DNA of 64,000 bases, from positions 349,842 through 413,841 of the forward strand of contig SJOL01001804.1 in assembly GCA_004794785.1 (NCBI GenBank), read 5' to 3'. This DNA comes from Opisthorchis felineus (taxonomy: Eukaryota > Platyhelminthes > Trematoda > Opisthorchiida > Opisthorchiidae). A program made the translations under genes and the position numbers. Position 1 is the stretch's first letter, and each line of letters begins with the position of its first letter. The notes below the pieces were generated by a model, which saw only the letters and a program-made list of their open reading frames with translations, ran no database searches and was not told the DNA's origin. Below, piece by piece: positions 31,561 to 43,815 of the stretch.

Positions 31561-33004
31561 ATTTACTATTCGATTACTGCAGAAATCACGTCGCGAAATT
31601 ATTACCTTCAAAGTGTTCCTTGGGTGGGTGTTTCTTGTGGTGGGGGGAACGCTGTACTAATAAAGGAGACAAAACTGGCGATTGTTGGAATTGTTTCTTT
31701 GAGTTTTCTCAAAGACGGAGTTCTACGCTCACTGAACTCCCGTAGCGTCGCATTGAGTGTTAGCCAGTTTCTGGCCTTGAGCTGCGTTCAAGTGCACGAT
31801 AGCCACGGATTTTTAGGGACGTCCTAAGATGATGTCGATTGTGAGTAGCACTCATTGAGGAATCATGCCCTGGATATTAGCCAGAATGCGGCTTCTGAAG
31901 TTGCTTTAAGCATGGCACATGAATTATCGTTATAGGTTATGAATAGAGCTTCAAGGTGGTGTAACTGTTCTAAATGAGTTTATATTCGCTTCCAAAGATC
32001 GATAAGAGATCAAATAGAGGAAGAGTGCTCAATGGCTAAAACATCTGGATCGAGGAGAGATTATTTCGGCAGTTTGATCAGCTGAACTAGGACTAGTGAC
32101 CTCCGGGTCGATCTCCGTCAGAATGATCTGGGCTGCTGCGTCAATGGTAGTTTCGTTTATTAAGGATTTGACAGACGAGAATGAGGTTGCTGATTTTCTC
32201 CAGAGGCTGCGAGGAGAGTCTTCGGTTTCTCTGTATACGTGCGACCCCTGACCTTCCTTAACAGCTTGATCTCGTATTTGGGACAGATCGCATGTTGCTT
32301 GATTGCCTTCCAGTCATAGTCGAATGGATGCTCACTGTGAGGCTGAGTTTATGCAGTTAAAAGCCGGAGGAAAATTTCTGGCTCAAGTATTCCAAATGCT
32401 CGCCGAAGTTGGTGGTTCTTTACATCGGAAGTCTTGTACACTGTACTGAACAGTTTAGGTTCTCCTGTGTAAGGACAGATCGTATTCTGGGAAAACACGC
32501 CGTACAACCTGATTCCCTAGGGTGTAAGTATTAATTTCTGTCGTAGTGTGACGTTAACAGATGGCACCTGGACACGCTGAAGGTGGTGTTATTCTTTGCC
32601 AGCCAATTATACGCACCACCAAAATGTCAAGGGAACACGATAGTATTCCAGAGGTACGATTGTCCTTCGCGGTATGCAATAGAGACTTTGAGGTGAATAC
32701 AGAGACTTTGCGACTGAGGATTAAAAATATTAGGGGATCTATAAAGTGGAAGGCCACGTTTCACTTATCTTAGTCTCAACAGTGTCTGTCAAACCCTTAC
32801 TTCCTGAGTTCTTTTGTAGAGGGCGTTTGTTATTCACTTTAGCAGTAATCCACCTGTGCCTTATACATCCATCATTGAGTCAACTGCTTATAAGGTCACG
32901 TCTTATTAAATCATAGAATGGGGAATGCTATATTTATTGACGATAAACTGGGCGGTCTCAATGATCCAGACGTCTTGGTTTGCTAGTAGTACGACATGAG
33001 AAGA
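31531..33004. other. No recognised gene
   Basis: Follows the abrupt end of the retroelement. Short reading frames only. The first 150 bp may belong to an unknown sequence inserted at or fused to the retroelement. Confidence 0.45.
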
Positions 33005-33014
33005 AAATAAAGTT
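33005..33014. repeat. Direct repeat flanking the hammerhead composite, left copy
   Basis: GAAAATAAAG occurs here and again at 33455-33464, bracketing the hammerhead-family composite. The right copy partly coincides with family sequence (ATGAAAATA), so it may be a target duplication or partly chance. Confidence 0.5.
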
Positions 33015-33464
33015 TCGAGAACTACACTCATTTGCAAATCAATTTGGTTTTCACTAGAGACGTAATTGAATCTCTCGTTTATGACATTCTTCAACTGAAT
33101 GTGCTGCACACAGACCGCCTCACGTTCCAGTTGGCACGATTTTCGGGATATCGCGCTATATTTTCATAAAGGAAACTGCTCACAAGGTTGCTGAAAACTC
33201 TTCGACAGCCCACGATCGGTTTTGCCCTTCAGTTGAAGAATATCATAAACGAGAGATTCAGTTGAGTCTCTCGTGAAAACCAAATTGATTTGAAAATGAG
33301 TGTATTCCTCGAAATCGGTCCAATTTGGGTTCAAGTAGAACATAAGGTTGACGGAAACTCGGGGATTGCGACTACCTGATGAGCCCCAATAAGGGCGAAA
33401 CCGGTCGTGGGCTGTCGAAGAGTTTTCAGCAACCCTGTGAGTAGTTTCCTTTATGAAAATAAAG
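33015..33464 (+). mobile_element. Hammerhead-family composite element with nested inverted repeats
   Basis: Left part (33015-33225) is a minus-oriented unit: TACACTCATTTGCAAATCAA, ATCTCTCGTTTATGACATTC, then AAAGGAAACTGCTCACAAGG. Right part (33226-33464) is a plus-oriented unit repeating these in inverted order (CATAAACGAGAGATTCAG, AACCAAATTGATTTGAAAAT, TTTCAGCAACCCTGTGAG) and holding an intact hammerhead core. The whole is therefore an inverted dimer about 450 bp long. No protein is encoded. The family resembles Penelope-like-element terminal repeats or retrozymes. Confidence 0.85.
33372..33410 (+). ncRNA. Hammerhead ribozyme with intact core and minimal stem III
   Basis: CTGATGA at 33376-33382, stem II GCCC (33383-33386) with GGGC (33393-33396) around a 6-nt loop, GAAA at 33397-33400, stem III as ACC/GGT (33400-33405) with no loop, and C at 33406 as the cleavage nucleotide. 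Stem I pairs CTAC (33372-33375) with GTGG (33407-33410), including one G-U. All 11 invariant core nucleotides that I can check are present. The palindromic, loopless stem III would favour pairing between two RNA copies, as reported for minimal hammerheads of Penelope-like elements. Self-cleavage is inferred, not shown. Confidence 0.85.
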
Positions 33465-35702
33465 CTTCACTTCAGCCGAAGTCAAAACAGGGTATACTTC
33501 TATGTCTAAGATATTTCTGTGTGATGTAAACATTGTTCGACCATTATGAACGGAAAAATTGACGTTACGTTCCAAATCAGAGAACTTAACATTTAACTGT
33601 TTACACATTTGTGGAGAGCGTCGGGACAATGCTAGTCCAATATAACAACGTCTCGGGCCACACTACCTAATTAACGGTTCCAGAGGTATTTGGATGTCAG
33701 GCTGTCTGCATACTGGTACACAGGAAATCTGTTCGATAAAGTTTGCCTAATTACCGGACCTGTCTAGGTTGAACCAGGTTCTTCAGAGCATCGATTGCAA
33801 ACAGCAATCTTGTTAATGGAATATTGAGCGCGAAAGTTTTATAAACTCCAATAAAAACCATATCAAATTTCTTTCTGATGAGGAAATACACCGAAGCCTG
33901 ACTAGTATCTTGAGCATGATTCGAACTGCCCTAATAGCATTTCGCACCCTCTTGACACATGGTTTTCTAGAATTGTCGAATCAAAATTTATTTGCAAACT
34001 CCGTAAACAACTGCCCTGAATGATCTTTAAAAAATCGAATCAGAGCAAAGAAAATTGAGAACGGTTAGCCCTACTAGCGAGTTGTGCATTGCATCGACCA
34101 AGCCCCAGGATGACCGCTGTGAACCCTAATGGAGTCGAAAAATGTCCTATGAACACGCATTCGGAAGGGTTAAAGTAGACCGATCCGCCGTAACTGCAGA
34201 AGCTACGAATACTGTTAGGTGTATACGTCCGTTCACACCCTATTCGTTTTGGAAACTCATTGAAGCAATGCGAGCGCGATCCAAAACCACATAAGAACGA
34301 TGCAACTAAATCTGGAAGCGTCGGTGAGATCTTTTTAGACTAACGGTTGGTCAAGGAGATGCAATCCCCATTGGGACGAACTCACCAAATGAAAATTGGC
34401 GTAGCTCTCTGTATGTACTTTCATCACTAGAGCCATGAGAACGACTGACAGAGTTCATTTGAGTGTTTTAAAACTGTACGGCTAGTGTAAGATCATTTGA
34501 ATAAATCTCGGGTAACTGTAGAGTTCTGGTTCTGGCTAATTTCCAGGTATTGTCCCATTGCCTCTGTTTGTATACATTAGGAACCCGCGGAAATTTGTGT
34601 ACCCCAAATCCCCGCAGAGCAGCTTAACAAATCCCGCGATTTAAAAAAAATTCAATCACATCTGACTGTAATTTGTTGTCTCCAGGAGGTTCTAGCCGCT
34701 CTAATACGTAATTATTAATTACGACATGCTCTGAACTCTTCTGAAGTGACGAGATTCGTGAAGCTATCGTTACATAATGGATTATATAGCGCTATTATCA
34801 AATCAGAGGCCCTGATTAACTATTGAAAATGGGTTACTTTACTAGTCTCGGAACCGCTTACCTCCGTGACACTCCATTAATAATTTTTACTCTGTAATCA
34901 GCACCGAATGCACTTGGGTGATTCGATCCACGTTTGCACCATTCTGTTGTCTTTTTGTACGGATTCACTCAAACACACCAACTCTCTGGCTATCCACAAC
35001 ATTGTGGGCTACCCCCACGTGTGTGAAGACAACTACCAGTGACCACCGTAATACCGACGTTTTCCTCAGACCTACCACAAAAATAATGTTCCTATAGCAG
35101 AATCACCTCATTACTTCATTTAGCCGAAATAAAGATATCAAGCGTCAATCAGGTCGCTGTTTCAACTGAAATGAAGTTGTTTTCTTCCAAAGACCAACAT
35201 TTTTCAGCTTTAGCATCCTTGCCTGTTCTATAGAGGAAAATGTTGGTAGCTCAGCGAACAAGCCAACGACCATCCTTGCCTGTCTTCATCCAGTCAGCCA
35301 GATCACTCTTGAATGAAACTTGCTGAACCGCTATCAGGTTGACAAAAACAGCAGTACTTGCACTCTCCCCTATGAATAAACAAACCAATGGGATTGGGAC
35401 ACCTAGAAACGGAAATGGCTAGGTGCACACGAATTCTACCTCGAGTAACTCAGTGACAGATTTCTTCCAACCGACCCAAATCAGCACGAGAATTTCACGC
35501 TAAAATTACAGCCAACATTAACAGACAGGTTGAAGGGATGTCCAGTAGGTTTAAAGAGTCAATGTCACTATCTGGCTTGAATGCCCTGCCAGGCCTGTCA
35601 GTCGATCGACACAACTGAGATATTTCATTGGACCGGTCAGAAGACGGGTTGCGGCGTGCAAGAAATTCAGATTGAGTGCATCAATCAAAAGCGTACGATA
35701 TA
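33465..35702. other. No recognised gene
   Basis: AT-richer than the CBP region, with only short reading frames and no repeat I can match elsewhere in the window. Confidence 0.5.
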
Positions 35703-36072
35703 CAATAGTTATGTGTAACGGACATAGTAGGGACGAGTTAAATATATTGAAAGATACAGTGCTCTGAAAAACTGAAATGGTTCGGGTTCAGTTCCAGGTA
35801 GTCGGACAGCTTGAATCAATAGTTCTTGCGCACACAACTACGGTTGCTATGCTCGTATCAACATCGCTTCACAAAACGTTAGCAGCTTTGGAGTGGAGAA
35901 ACCGTAAGCAGGGTCAGTCAAGTTTGACAATCGATGACCTCCAGTTCAGTCCGGTAGTTAGTGGTGTTGACCCGTTGTGTCGGAAGGCCTGTAGCAGCTG
36001 ATTTGGAATCTTTGAGATCCTTTGGAAAGGACATCGTTCGGGTCATGCAATAAAGGTGTCGCCACAACTGCA
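35703..36072 (+). repeat. Inverted arm, left
   Basis: Begins CAATAGTTATGTGTAACGGA and ends near AAAGGTGTCGCCACAACTGC. Holds a 74-codon reading frame (35777-36001) that is also open in the other arm; the differences between the two are mostly amino-acid-changing, so it is unlikely to be under protein selection. Confidence 0.85.
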
Positions 36073-37031
36073 AATGAACTTATGAACGACATGCGCATAA
36101 GAATAATCACTCAAACCCTGGGGCACTTTTTGAAACATAATCCCCCGGGTTAACTAGACCGTGCGAAATGAAGCCTCTATATAGGTGCAGTTTAAGGCGG
36201 ACTGGACGTTCCGCTCGATATTTGAGACTTGATCGCCACTTGTTTACAGACACACCACTATCTCGTTCTAGCTTTGGTGATCAGACTGGCCAGATTTTTC
36301 TATGCAGGTTTCTGGGTAGCACTGGCTAACAGCGTTCTGGTTGATCTTCGCTTGTATACTATCAAAGAAAAGCTACTGAAATGATTATATTGATCGCACC
36401 CCATAGCGTTAAAATGAACTGGAAATTGCAAACTCTCATCCGGACTCCGTGTAATTGGTGTATCAAGGAGGAATAAGCTACCATTTGTCTCATCCTCCTG
36501 GGATTTAAACAGAATAGGATTAATTACATCTAAAACACCATGAAGTAAACTGGGAAGATGACCAGAGTTAAAAATTAAAGCATCGTCAACTTATTGCACA
36601 TATAGAGCTACGCTCGAAGAAGTATCAAGGACTTAGGTGTGTTATTACAAGAAAGGCATCAGCTAGGATTCAATCTAGAGGGCTATCCGTAGCTTACCCA
36701 TATAATTGATCATAGACAGTCCGTTTAAGTTTAAAGCGAATAGTTTCCGTGCACAACAGGTGATGAGAAATCTGCAGATACTGAAAACGCATGGCGTTCC
36801 GACGAACTCAAAATACAAACAAACCAACTCAAATCCCTCAAGTGATACGGAGTTAACACTTTCGGGATGAGAGCCAGAAGGTCCATTAACCCCTGAGCGA
36901 GTTGATGGTGAGTATAACTTTGCGTGCCTAAAATTCGTCTCGATGACAAGTCCGGTTTGTGGAGTATGGGGAACTCCTCGTTCGGAGTGTTTGTGACACA
37001 AAAGGCTTGAGCTTTAGCAGTTGGACTTAAC
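36073..37031. other. Loop of the inverted-arm element
   Basis: 959 bp. Two minus-strand reading frames of 108 and 105 codons overlap at 36675-37048 without a recognisable domain. No transposase signature (for example DDE spacing) could be seen. Confidence 0.4.
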
Positions 37032-37401
37032 TGTAGTTGCAGTAGCACCTTTATCGGATGACCCGATCGATGTCCTTTCCAAAGGATCTCAAAGATTCCA
37101 AATCAGCTGCTACAGGCCTTCCGACACAACCAGTCAACACCACTAATGACCGGACTGAACTGGAGGTCATCGATTGTCAAATTTGACTGACCCTGCTTAC
37201 GGTTTCTCCACTCCAAAGCTGCTAACGTTTTGTGAAGCGATGTTGATACGAGCATAGCAACCGTAGTTGTGTGCGCAAGAACTATTGATTCAAGCTGCCC
37301 GATTACCTGGAACTGAACCCGAACCATTCCACTTTTCCAGAGCACTGTATCTTTCAATGTATTTAACTCGTCTCACTTATGTCCGTTATATATAACTGTT
37401 G
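37032..37401 (-). repeat. Inverted arm, right
   Basis: The reverse complement begins CAACAGTTATATATAACGGA. The matching reading frame on the minus strand (37103-37357) is 84 codons, slightly longer than in the left arm. Confidence 0.85.
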
Positions 37402-38329
37402 AATACCATATGTTTGCTACTGATGGATTACGACTCATATTCCATGGATAGGAGGAACGAGAGAGACATGAGCGCATACTATACAAACCCCGTTAACTTA
37501 TACTTGAGCAATCCACCGACAGTCACTCGTTACTATGAAGAAAAGGAATCTACAAAATGTTATAAATTACGCAATGGGTAATTCAGAATTCAGAAATCTA
37601 GATATCTACCACGGATTACTGTCTTCCAGAAAGTGTTGTAATGATAAGTGTTTTCACGTCACGTAATGGCGGAAGCGGAACATTCACCATCACTGCTTCC
37701 AGGAATGAACTTGGAGGGCAAAAATGCTTCACAACTACAATATTTCCATGTTCACATATAGCGAATCCCACTGAAGTTTAAGATGCCTCCACTGTATGCC
37801 GGTGACTATACTCGTAAATGAATTGACTTTATCGCGGGTGGAATACTAGGAAAAATGGACGGCTGGTAGTTGAAAATGGCTTACGGCTTATATTTTTGTT
37901 TTGCTGAATAAAATTTCCGGCATTCGTTCTTTGCGTTCTGCTTCTGTCCAAAGGTGAGAGCTTATCACGCTTTTAACGCACACAACATCGTGGTCAGCCA
38001 CAAAAGGGTTCACCTGAAAACCAGTAGATTCCACTAAACTTAGTAGACAGTTTGGTCATGCTTCTGAATTTTGATAATGTTGCTTCGGAGTGTCCGAGTA
38101 AACTGCGTGTACATTCCTCTGGCTACATCCATTCGATCACTGACTTTTGTAGCTTACCCATTTGGTATAATTAGATGTGACAAGTAGCTGAAGGATGTAA
38201 CATGTGAGATATCCTCACCACTGGTGGAGACTAAACTATCCTTTGTGTAGGGGCCTCCAACAAAGAATATTACCTGGGAATGAAGTTGTAGTCTAACTAC
38301 TGGTGCATTTTGACCGCAAGAAAATCCCG
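37402..38329. other. No recognised gene
   Basis: Short reading frames only. Confidence 0.5.
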
Positions 38330-38498
38330 CTCTAATACCCTTCCGTTGCACAGCTACCGTGCCAACTAGGGAAGACAAGGACTGAGATACTGCTGGTTTA
38401 TCCAGGCCTAGACGGGGGCAGTAGCGATGCTAAGTTTGGGTTCGGACCACCGACCTTCCGATTAGCGAATTCGCGTCTTAGCCACTCAGCTGTCTTAA
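38330..38498 (-). mobile_element. Old SINE copy (minus strand)
   Basis: On the plus strand: CACAGCTACCGTGCCAACTA, then GAGATACTGC, CCAGGCCTAGACGGGGGCAG, a degenerate B-box complement (GGTTCGGACCACC), and TTAGCCACTCAGCTGTCT, the complement of the A-box region. Same family as 10828-11014 but clearly diverged. Target duplication not visible. Confidence 0.8.
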
Positions 38499-41400
38499 CA
38501 TTTTGACCGACGCTATCGTAAACCACCCAGTAACTGTTCAAAATCATAATTTCATCAGCATAGTTTGTTTCTACGGGCCACGTGGTTCGCATGATTTGAA
38601 CACGCGGATGGCCTCACGTGACCGTGCTGCAACTTCTCCACCGTCTACGCTTTTCCATTTTTATATTAACCACTTCCTTTATTACGCGATATATCATAAG
38701 CATTTCACATGCCTAGCCAATCTTGATTTTGTCCCAGTTTGCTGTTCTTCCGAGGACTCACATGACTGACTATGCAGCTGTATGAATGCTGTCTGAAATT
38801 TACCCTACCCTGTTTTTTTATACCGCTCAACATGATACACGGGAGCAAATGACCCGAGTATATAGGAGACCCTGGGAAAGGACAACCCGAATTCCCTAGG
38901 GAAACGTCAGTGAAAAAGCATAAAGTATGAGCTTTTCAGAGTGTAAATAGTCTGAGTAGTAGCCCTGCTACTGACTGTACTGCCTGAGTAGAGAAGCGTC
39001 CTTTGAGATAGAAAGGTACATATCTGGGGTTAAAATGGCCACAAATATAGGTAAACGGATAAGATTGGTCATTAAACTGAAGGAGGAAAACAGAAATTTG
39101 GGTGTGGGCGGAAGTAGTCTTATTTAAATAGGTGGTGTAAAGTGGGCTAAAAGACCGTTGAATAGCTCAGTCGAACGGTGCGAGTCACAAGATTAAGGCA
39201 GCACAAGAGCTCGTACGTACCCCCTTTGATAGCACAGTGGTGGGTCTCGTGACTGTACTGTGGTTGCTTCGGCTGTAGCAATGCCACATCGCTGAATCGA
39301 TACCGGCAGTCTGAGAGAAACTCTGTAGATCATGCCTTACTATCCGTTTGGATGAAATCTTCCACTATGTTATTGAATTTAGTAGCATTTCTGCAGAAGA
39401 GATGCTGCACATATTCTCGTTGCGAACTACCATCGCGTGCTCTAGGTATTTCTGTTGAACAACAGCATCGCAAGCAGCACAAAACCATAGATTCGGAAAA
39501 GACTTCTGTCCTATCTTTCAGGCTTAAACTGGAAAACCAGCTGATGGTAAGTCAATGATACTAAGTTGCGGCCGGATACTTACCCCGTAGGGAATGAACT
39601 GTCGGAATACCGTTGGCTCAAAAACTGCCTACTGATGGTATATCCTAGAATTATGACGAAAAATTTACATATTTCCGGGCTGAACGTATCTGATAAAAAA
39701 ACGGGATTAAACTATATGATCAACTACTGCGTCTTTCTGCAGGTCGCTCTTACAGAATAGGCCCGGCTGGATGGCTTTTTTGCAACACGCGTGACCTGCT
39801 GTTCATCGGAATAAGCCGGGAGCCCGATACCGCATGGTAAAAAGGCAATAAGCGAGTGTCTCCCCTCCCAAATCGCCATTCATTTCAATGGCGCCCTCAA
39901 AAGCTCCATCGCGCCATATTTTGATGATATCAGCTACGTGATTAACCGAAAAAAGTCAATTCACGTCATCTGTAGAGTGTTAACAGACTATCAACCTTAA
40001 TCCAGCAGTGTTGCTTGGCTGCAGTCGAAGAAGTCACAGCGCGAGGTGTCAAGGGACCCAGTCTGCGTACAACCGACTTACACAGGCTATTTGATCATTC
40101 AGATGTTCAAGCTTACTAAGGAATTTAGATGCGTATTTCATGCAGAACGTTTCTACATTACATTTATCAGCTGTCCGATGTCCAGCCAACGGCCTCGCTG
40201 GGCAATCCCTATGTGTGTCGCCTAATTCGCCAGCTCCTGTGGATCCGTTTCACCGGCCAGATGACGAGAATGCTGTCCAAACGCATCTCTGAACACATGC
40301 CTACTTGACCTTCCAAAGTGGTTTTGACAACTATTGACAGTTTGATGCTGACACACCTTCTGGACACAAGGCACTGAGCATATCCTACAACGACATTCAA
40401 GGTTTTCTACTACTTTGGTTTGAGGTTTGCCACGGAGAACCGGGGTTAAAATAGCGACAACCATAAAAGCTGCGGTCACCAGAATTCATAGGCTTGAGTT
40501 GTGCGTTCAAGAACACCCGGATCAAGTCCCATGCTTACCATCGTTTAACCGGTTCAACCCTGTCTTCATTGATCAGAAGTGATCCCAGGGCCACCGACCA
40601 GTCTTCATGACCCAGATTCTCGACGTGATCTCAGGTAACCCAATCCTCCAACCGGCTTGCAGCCACATTACCCCGGTCCTTACAACATCGGACCTGTTAA
40701 TTTTTGGACATGCGAACGCTTGTATATTGATCGATTTAGATGTACCCGTGTATGTGGTAGAACCTGACGCCGAGTTGCTTGTGGGCATGTTTTGGCCAAT
40801 CGCGATACGGTTGCGAGACCCGACACTAAACTATCAAAAACAGTTCGGATGAATTCGAAGTCTGTTTCGATGATGTGACACGCACTGTTAGACCCAGTCG
40901 CCCAACAAAATGGATGCGATTTCCCTCCCTCTACCAGTAGGTTGCCTATTTTTCTTTTTGACCAATCTTGGTTATTATTACTTTTTGCCATTTTAGACGC
41001 TAATTATCTACTGACCTGGCGACGAGACCTCAAAGCCACTAACATCTGTCATTCTACGTCTCTGATAAAATTATGGGAACTTTCATGCAACTTTAAGCTA
41101 TCTTCAAATTACCAGGAGTTTCTATACTTTAAAAAAATGTCAGAAAATTTTTCGGCTTAGATCTTTTGGAAGTCGTATCCTGCAGCGTCTTCACCGAATG
41201 CGTGGAGATTCATGCGGCCTTCTTTGCTTTAAGCAAGTTAAACTTATTACACCCGTATTCATGGTCATAGTCTTCATGTATTCTGTTGATTTATTGATGA
41301 GAACTTTTGAGACATTCCTGTACTCTCGGTAATAAGCTGCAGGAACGGCAAACTAAAACTTAAGGTTTCTTTGCAAAAATCTTTCCAGTGAGATTCTCGA

Positions 41401-43339
41401 GGTGATTGCAATCAAATTCTGCGGAAAATGAAAAAATCACCGAAGCCATAAACAGTACATAGACGCAGAACCGAGGTCTGTTTAGCTTTGCTTCGGATTA
41501 GTTTTATAGGTGCAGTAAAACCTCAAAGTCACTAGCCCAACAAGTGATTGGTGGATGTTTCCCAAAAAAGACTGTCAACTGGTACCTCTTCCTGGGAGAA
41601 AAAAAATCTGATCCGACCCTGTAGGGAAGTAGTAATACAAGGGGGCCAGATATTGCTAATAGTAATCATACGACAGAACAGTAGGGGATACTGAAGTAAT
41701 ATTGTGTTTCTGTCCTTTTAGACCACTCGAAATAAAGTTCATTCTCTAATAAGGACCACCGATCGTAAAACAATCACCACCATAACAAAATATGGGACCA
41801 TTACCTTGTGACTGACGGACAAAACCCTGTAAATGTCACTACAGGGGAAAACAAAAAATTGTCTTTGAGTAAAATCTGATGTCTGAATCTGTCCAAAACT
41901 ACTTTGCCGTCACAAGAATCACTACTGATTGCACTATGTTTTGTGTGTAGATTTCTGTCACAAGAAGGATCCGGCAGGCTGAAATGACATTACCAGAACG
42001 ACGTTCAGTTTAACTGGTTTGTTACCAGCCCATAAACTCCAGCTTTAACAGGCATACTCCAACACATACAAAGATTTAAAACGTTATCATAACTCATGTC
42101 TGCAACGTTTAAAACCCTGTAATGGTGCTTCTGGACACGCGAGCTCACTCACCGTCATTTTAACTATATTAACCACCTATAAAAGGTTAATTTTTGAAAT
42201 TCGAAGAAACGTTTGATGTCAGCTAGCGATGGAGCGCCTTCAAATTACAGGATATGGTATGGAAACCCTTCGAACCCCTCGGCATCATGCGCACAGGCAA
42301 ACTTGTCTCATCAATATCGCTCACCTCTGGAGGTGTGGTATAAATTTTCAAAGAATTTTTACAACAACAAGCCGGACTAAAAAAAATTTGGATGATCAAA
42401 TAGGCCAAATTGCTTCATGAGTTGACATCCGAGTAATCGAAACCCAACTCACTTCGTCTGGGTTATCCTTGATAGGAGCAATATTTGAGGCCTCTATCTC
42501 AAACGTTTCAGGCTCCAAATTTTGCTTCGCTATTCTATATGTGTGCCAACTGACTTTCTGCCAATTGACATCAATGCATTTTACAGCATGGGGCCATGGT
42601 AGTCTGTTCAATTACATCACATGTTCAGCAATCTAGGGTGAACCTTACGCTAGTGTTTTTGAACAACATTCCAACGGAAGCTCGACTACACCGACTTCCG
42701 ATGAATTTGGCCGTTATTTTAAGATCTAGAATGATCTAGAATGTTACTCACGACAGAGTCGGTCATCTTATTTCACAGGAACATAAGATCGTTTAGCCTT
42801 TGCTGCTGGGCTGAGGCATGATCAGTCTAGAGACTAACCAGTACAACAGACTTTAACTTCTTAGGGTTTTCTAATTGGAATAAAGTTTCCTCTGTTTCCG
42901 CCAGAAAAATATCATGCAGAAACGGTGTCCTTCGTGAAAAGGGGTAGTGCAACTGTAAAGTTAGGAACCGAAATTCCTTTACAGAGAGGTAGCTTTTTCT
43001 GAGGGTGTTCTTAGAGAAGGACGAATTAAATAATGTGATTTTTTGTAGTGAATCTTTGGAAGCAATTTCGCAAAATATTTACCTATTAGACAAGACGGTA
43101 TTATCTGAAAGGTCATATATGTTCATGTGCGCTCTCGCGGAAAATCATTACATATGGTGATATAAGAACACGTTCCCTTATTCCTAAACACACTTAGCCC
43201 AATCTAAAGAGACTACCCCCAGCATAATCCATGTTTGGTCAGTACTGGTTCGTACTGGTATTATTTTCAATGAACGTTTACGGTCCGCTTAGACGTCACA
43301 TTTGGTCGGAGTTTGATCTCCTTGACGAAAAAGAAAGAG
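38499..43339. other. Gene-poor stretch
   Basis: No domain-bearing reading frame. Opposed minus frames at 40222-40479 and 40680-40991 and a plus frame at 40607-40852 look like a degraded coding repeat, but I cannot name it. Confidence 0.45.
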
Positions 43340-43815
43340 TAAACTCACTTGCAAACCTATTTGGTCTTCAAAGGAAATCGAACTGAATCTCTCGTTTGTG
43401 TTGTTCAACTGAATGTGCTGCACCAGGTCGTCTGACGTTTCATTTGGTACGATACCGAAGTATCGCAATATATTGCATAGACGTAACACACTACTCATAA
43501 GGTTACTGAAAACTCCTCGAGAGCCCACTATCGGTTTCGCCTTTCTTGGAGCCCTTTGGGTAGGCGCTCTCGCTTAAGGTGTCATTCTTCAACTGAAGAA
43601 GAACATCATAAACAAGTGACTCAGTTTAGTCTCCCGTGAAAGCCTAACTGGTATGCATATTAGTATATTTCACTAATTTCGTGCAATCTGGGAACGTGAC
43701 GCTGAGGGAAACTCTGGGATTGCGCCTACCTGATGGACCTCAAGGATGACCAAACCGGTCGTGGGCTATCAAAGAGTTTTCGGCAACTTTATGAGTAGTG
43801 TGTTGGTCTATACAG
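43340..43815. mobile_element. Hammerhead-family composite, second inverted dimer
   Basis: Same layout as 33015-33464: a minus-oriented unit (AAACTCACTTGCAAACCTAT, GAATCTCTCGTTTGTGTTG, ACACACTACTCATAAGG, GCCCACTATCGGTTTCGCC) followed by a plus-oriented one (AACATCATAAACAAGTGACT, ATGCATATTAGTATATTTCA, AACCGGTCGTGGGCTATC, ATGAGTAGTGTGTTGG). The plus ribozyme at about 43727-43776 is broken: the core reads CTGATGG, and GAAA has become CAAA. More diverged than the 33-kb copy. Confidence 0.82.
43727..43776 (+). ncRNA. Inactivated hammerhead relic
   Basis: CCTACCTGATGGACC, a disrupted stem II, CCAAACCGGTC, and GTGGG. A9 to G and G12 to C changes plus the lost stem II predict no activity. The palindromic stem III ACCGGT is preserved. 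Confidence 0.7.

Larger units (their letters stand above)
35703..37401. mobile_element. 1.7-kb element with 370-bp inverted terminal arms
   Basis: Arms 35703-36072 and 37032-37401 are inverted copies about 93% alike by eye and nearly identical over the central 240 bp. The loop between them is 959 bp and shows no transposase I recognise. Ends are CAATAG and CTGTTG. I could not fix a target duplication. Best explained as a foldback or non-autonomous DNA-transposon derivative, or as a recent inverted duplication. Confidence 0.75.

Noticed and set aside
35777..36001. Conserved small protein in both arms of the inverted element
   Set aside because: The few differences between the two arms mostly change the amino acid, so there is no sign of selection on the protein. 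The shared frame follows from the near-identity of the arms.
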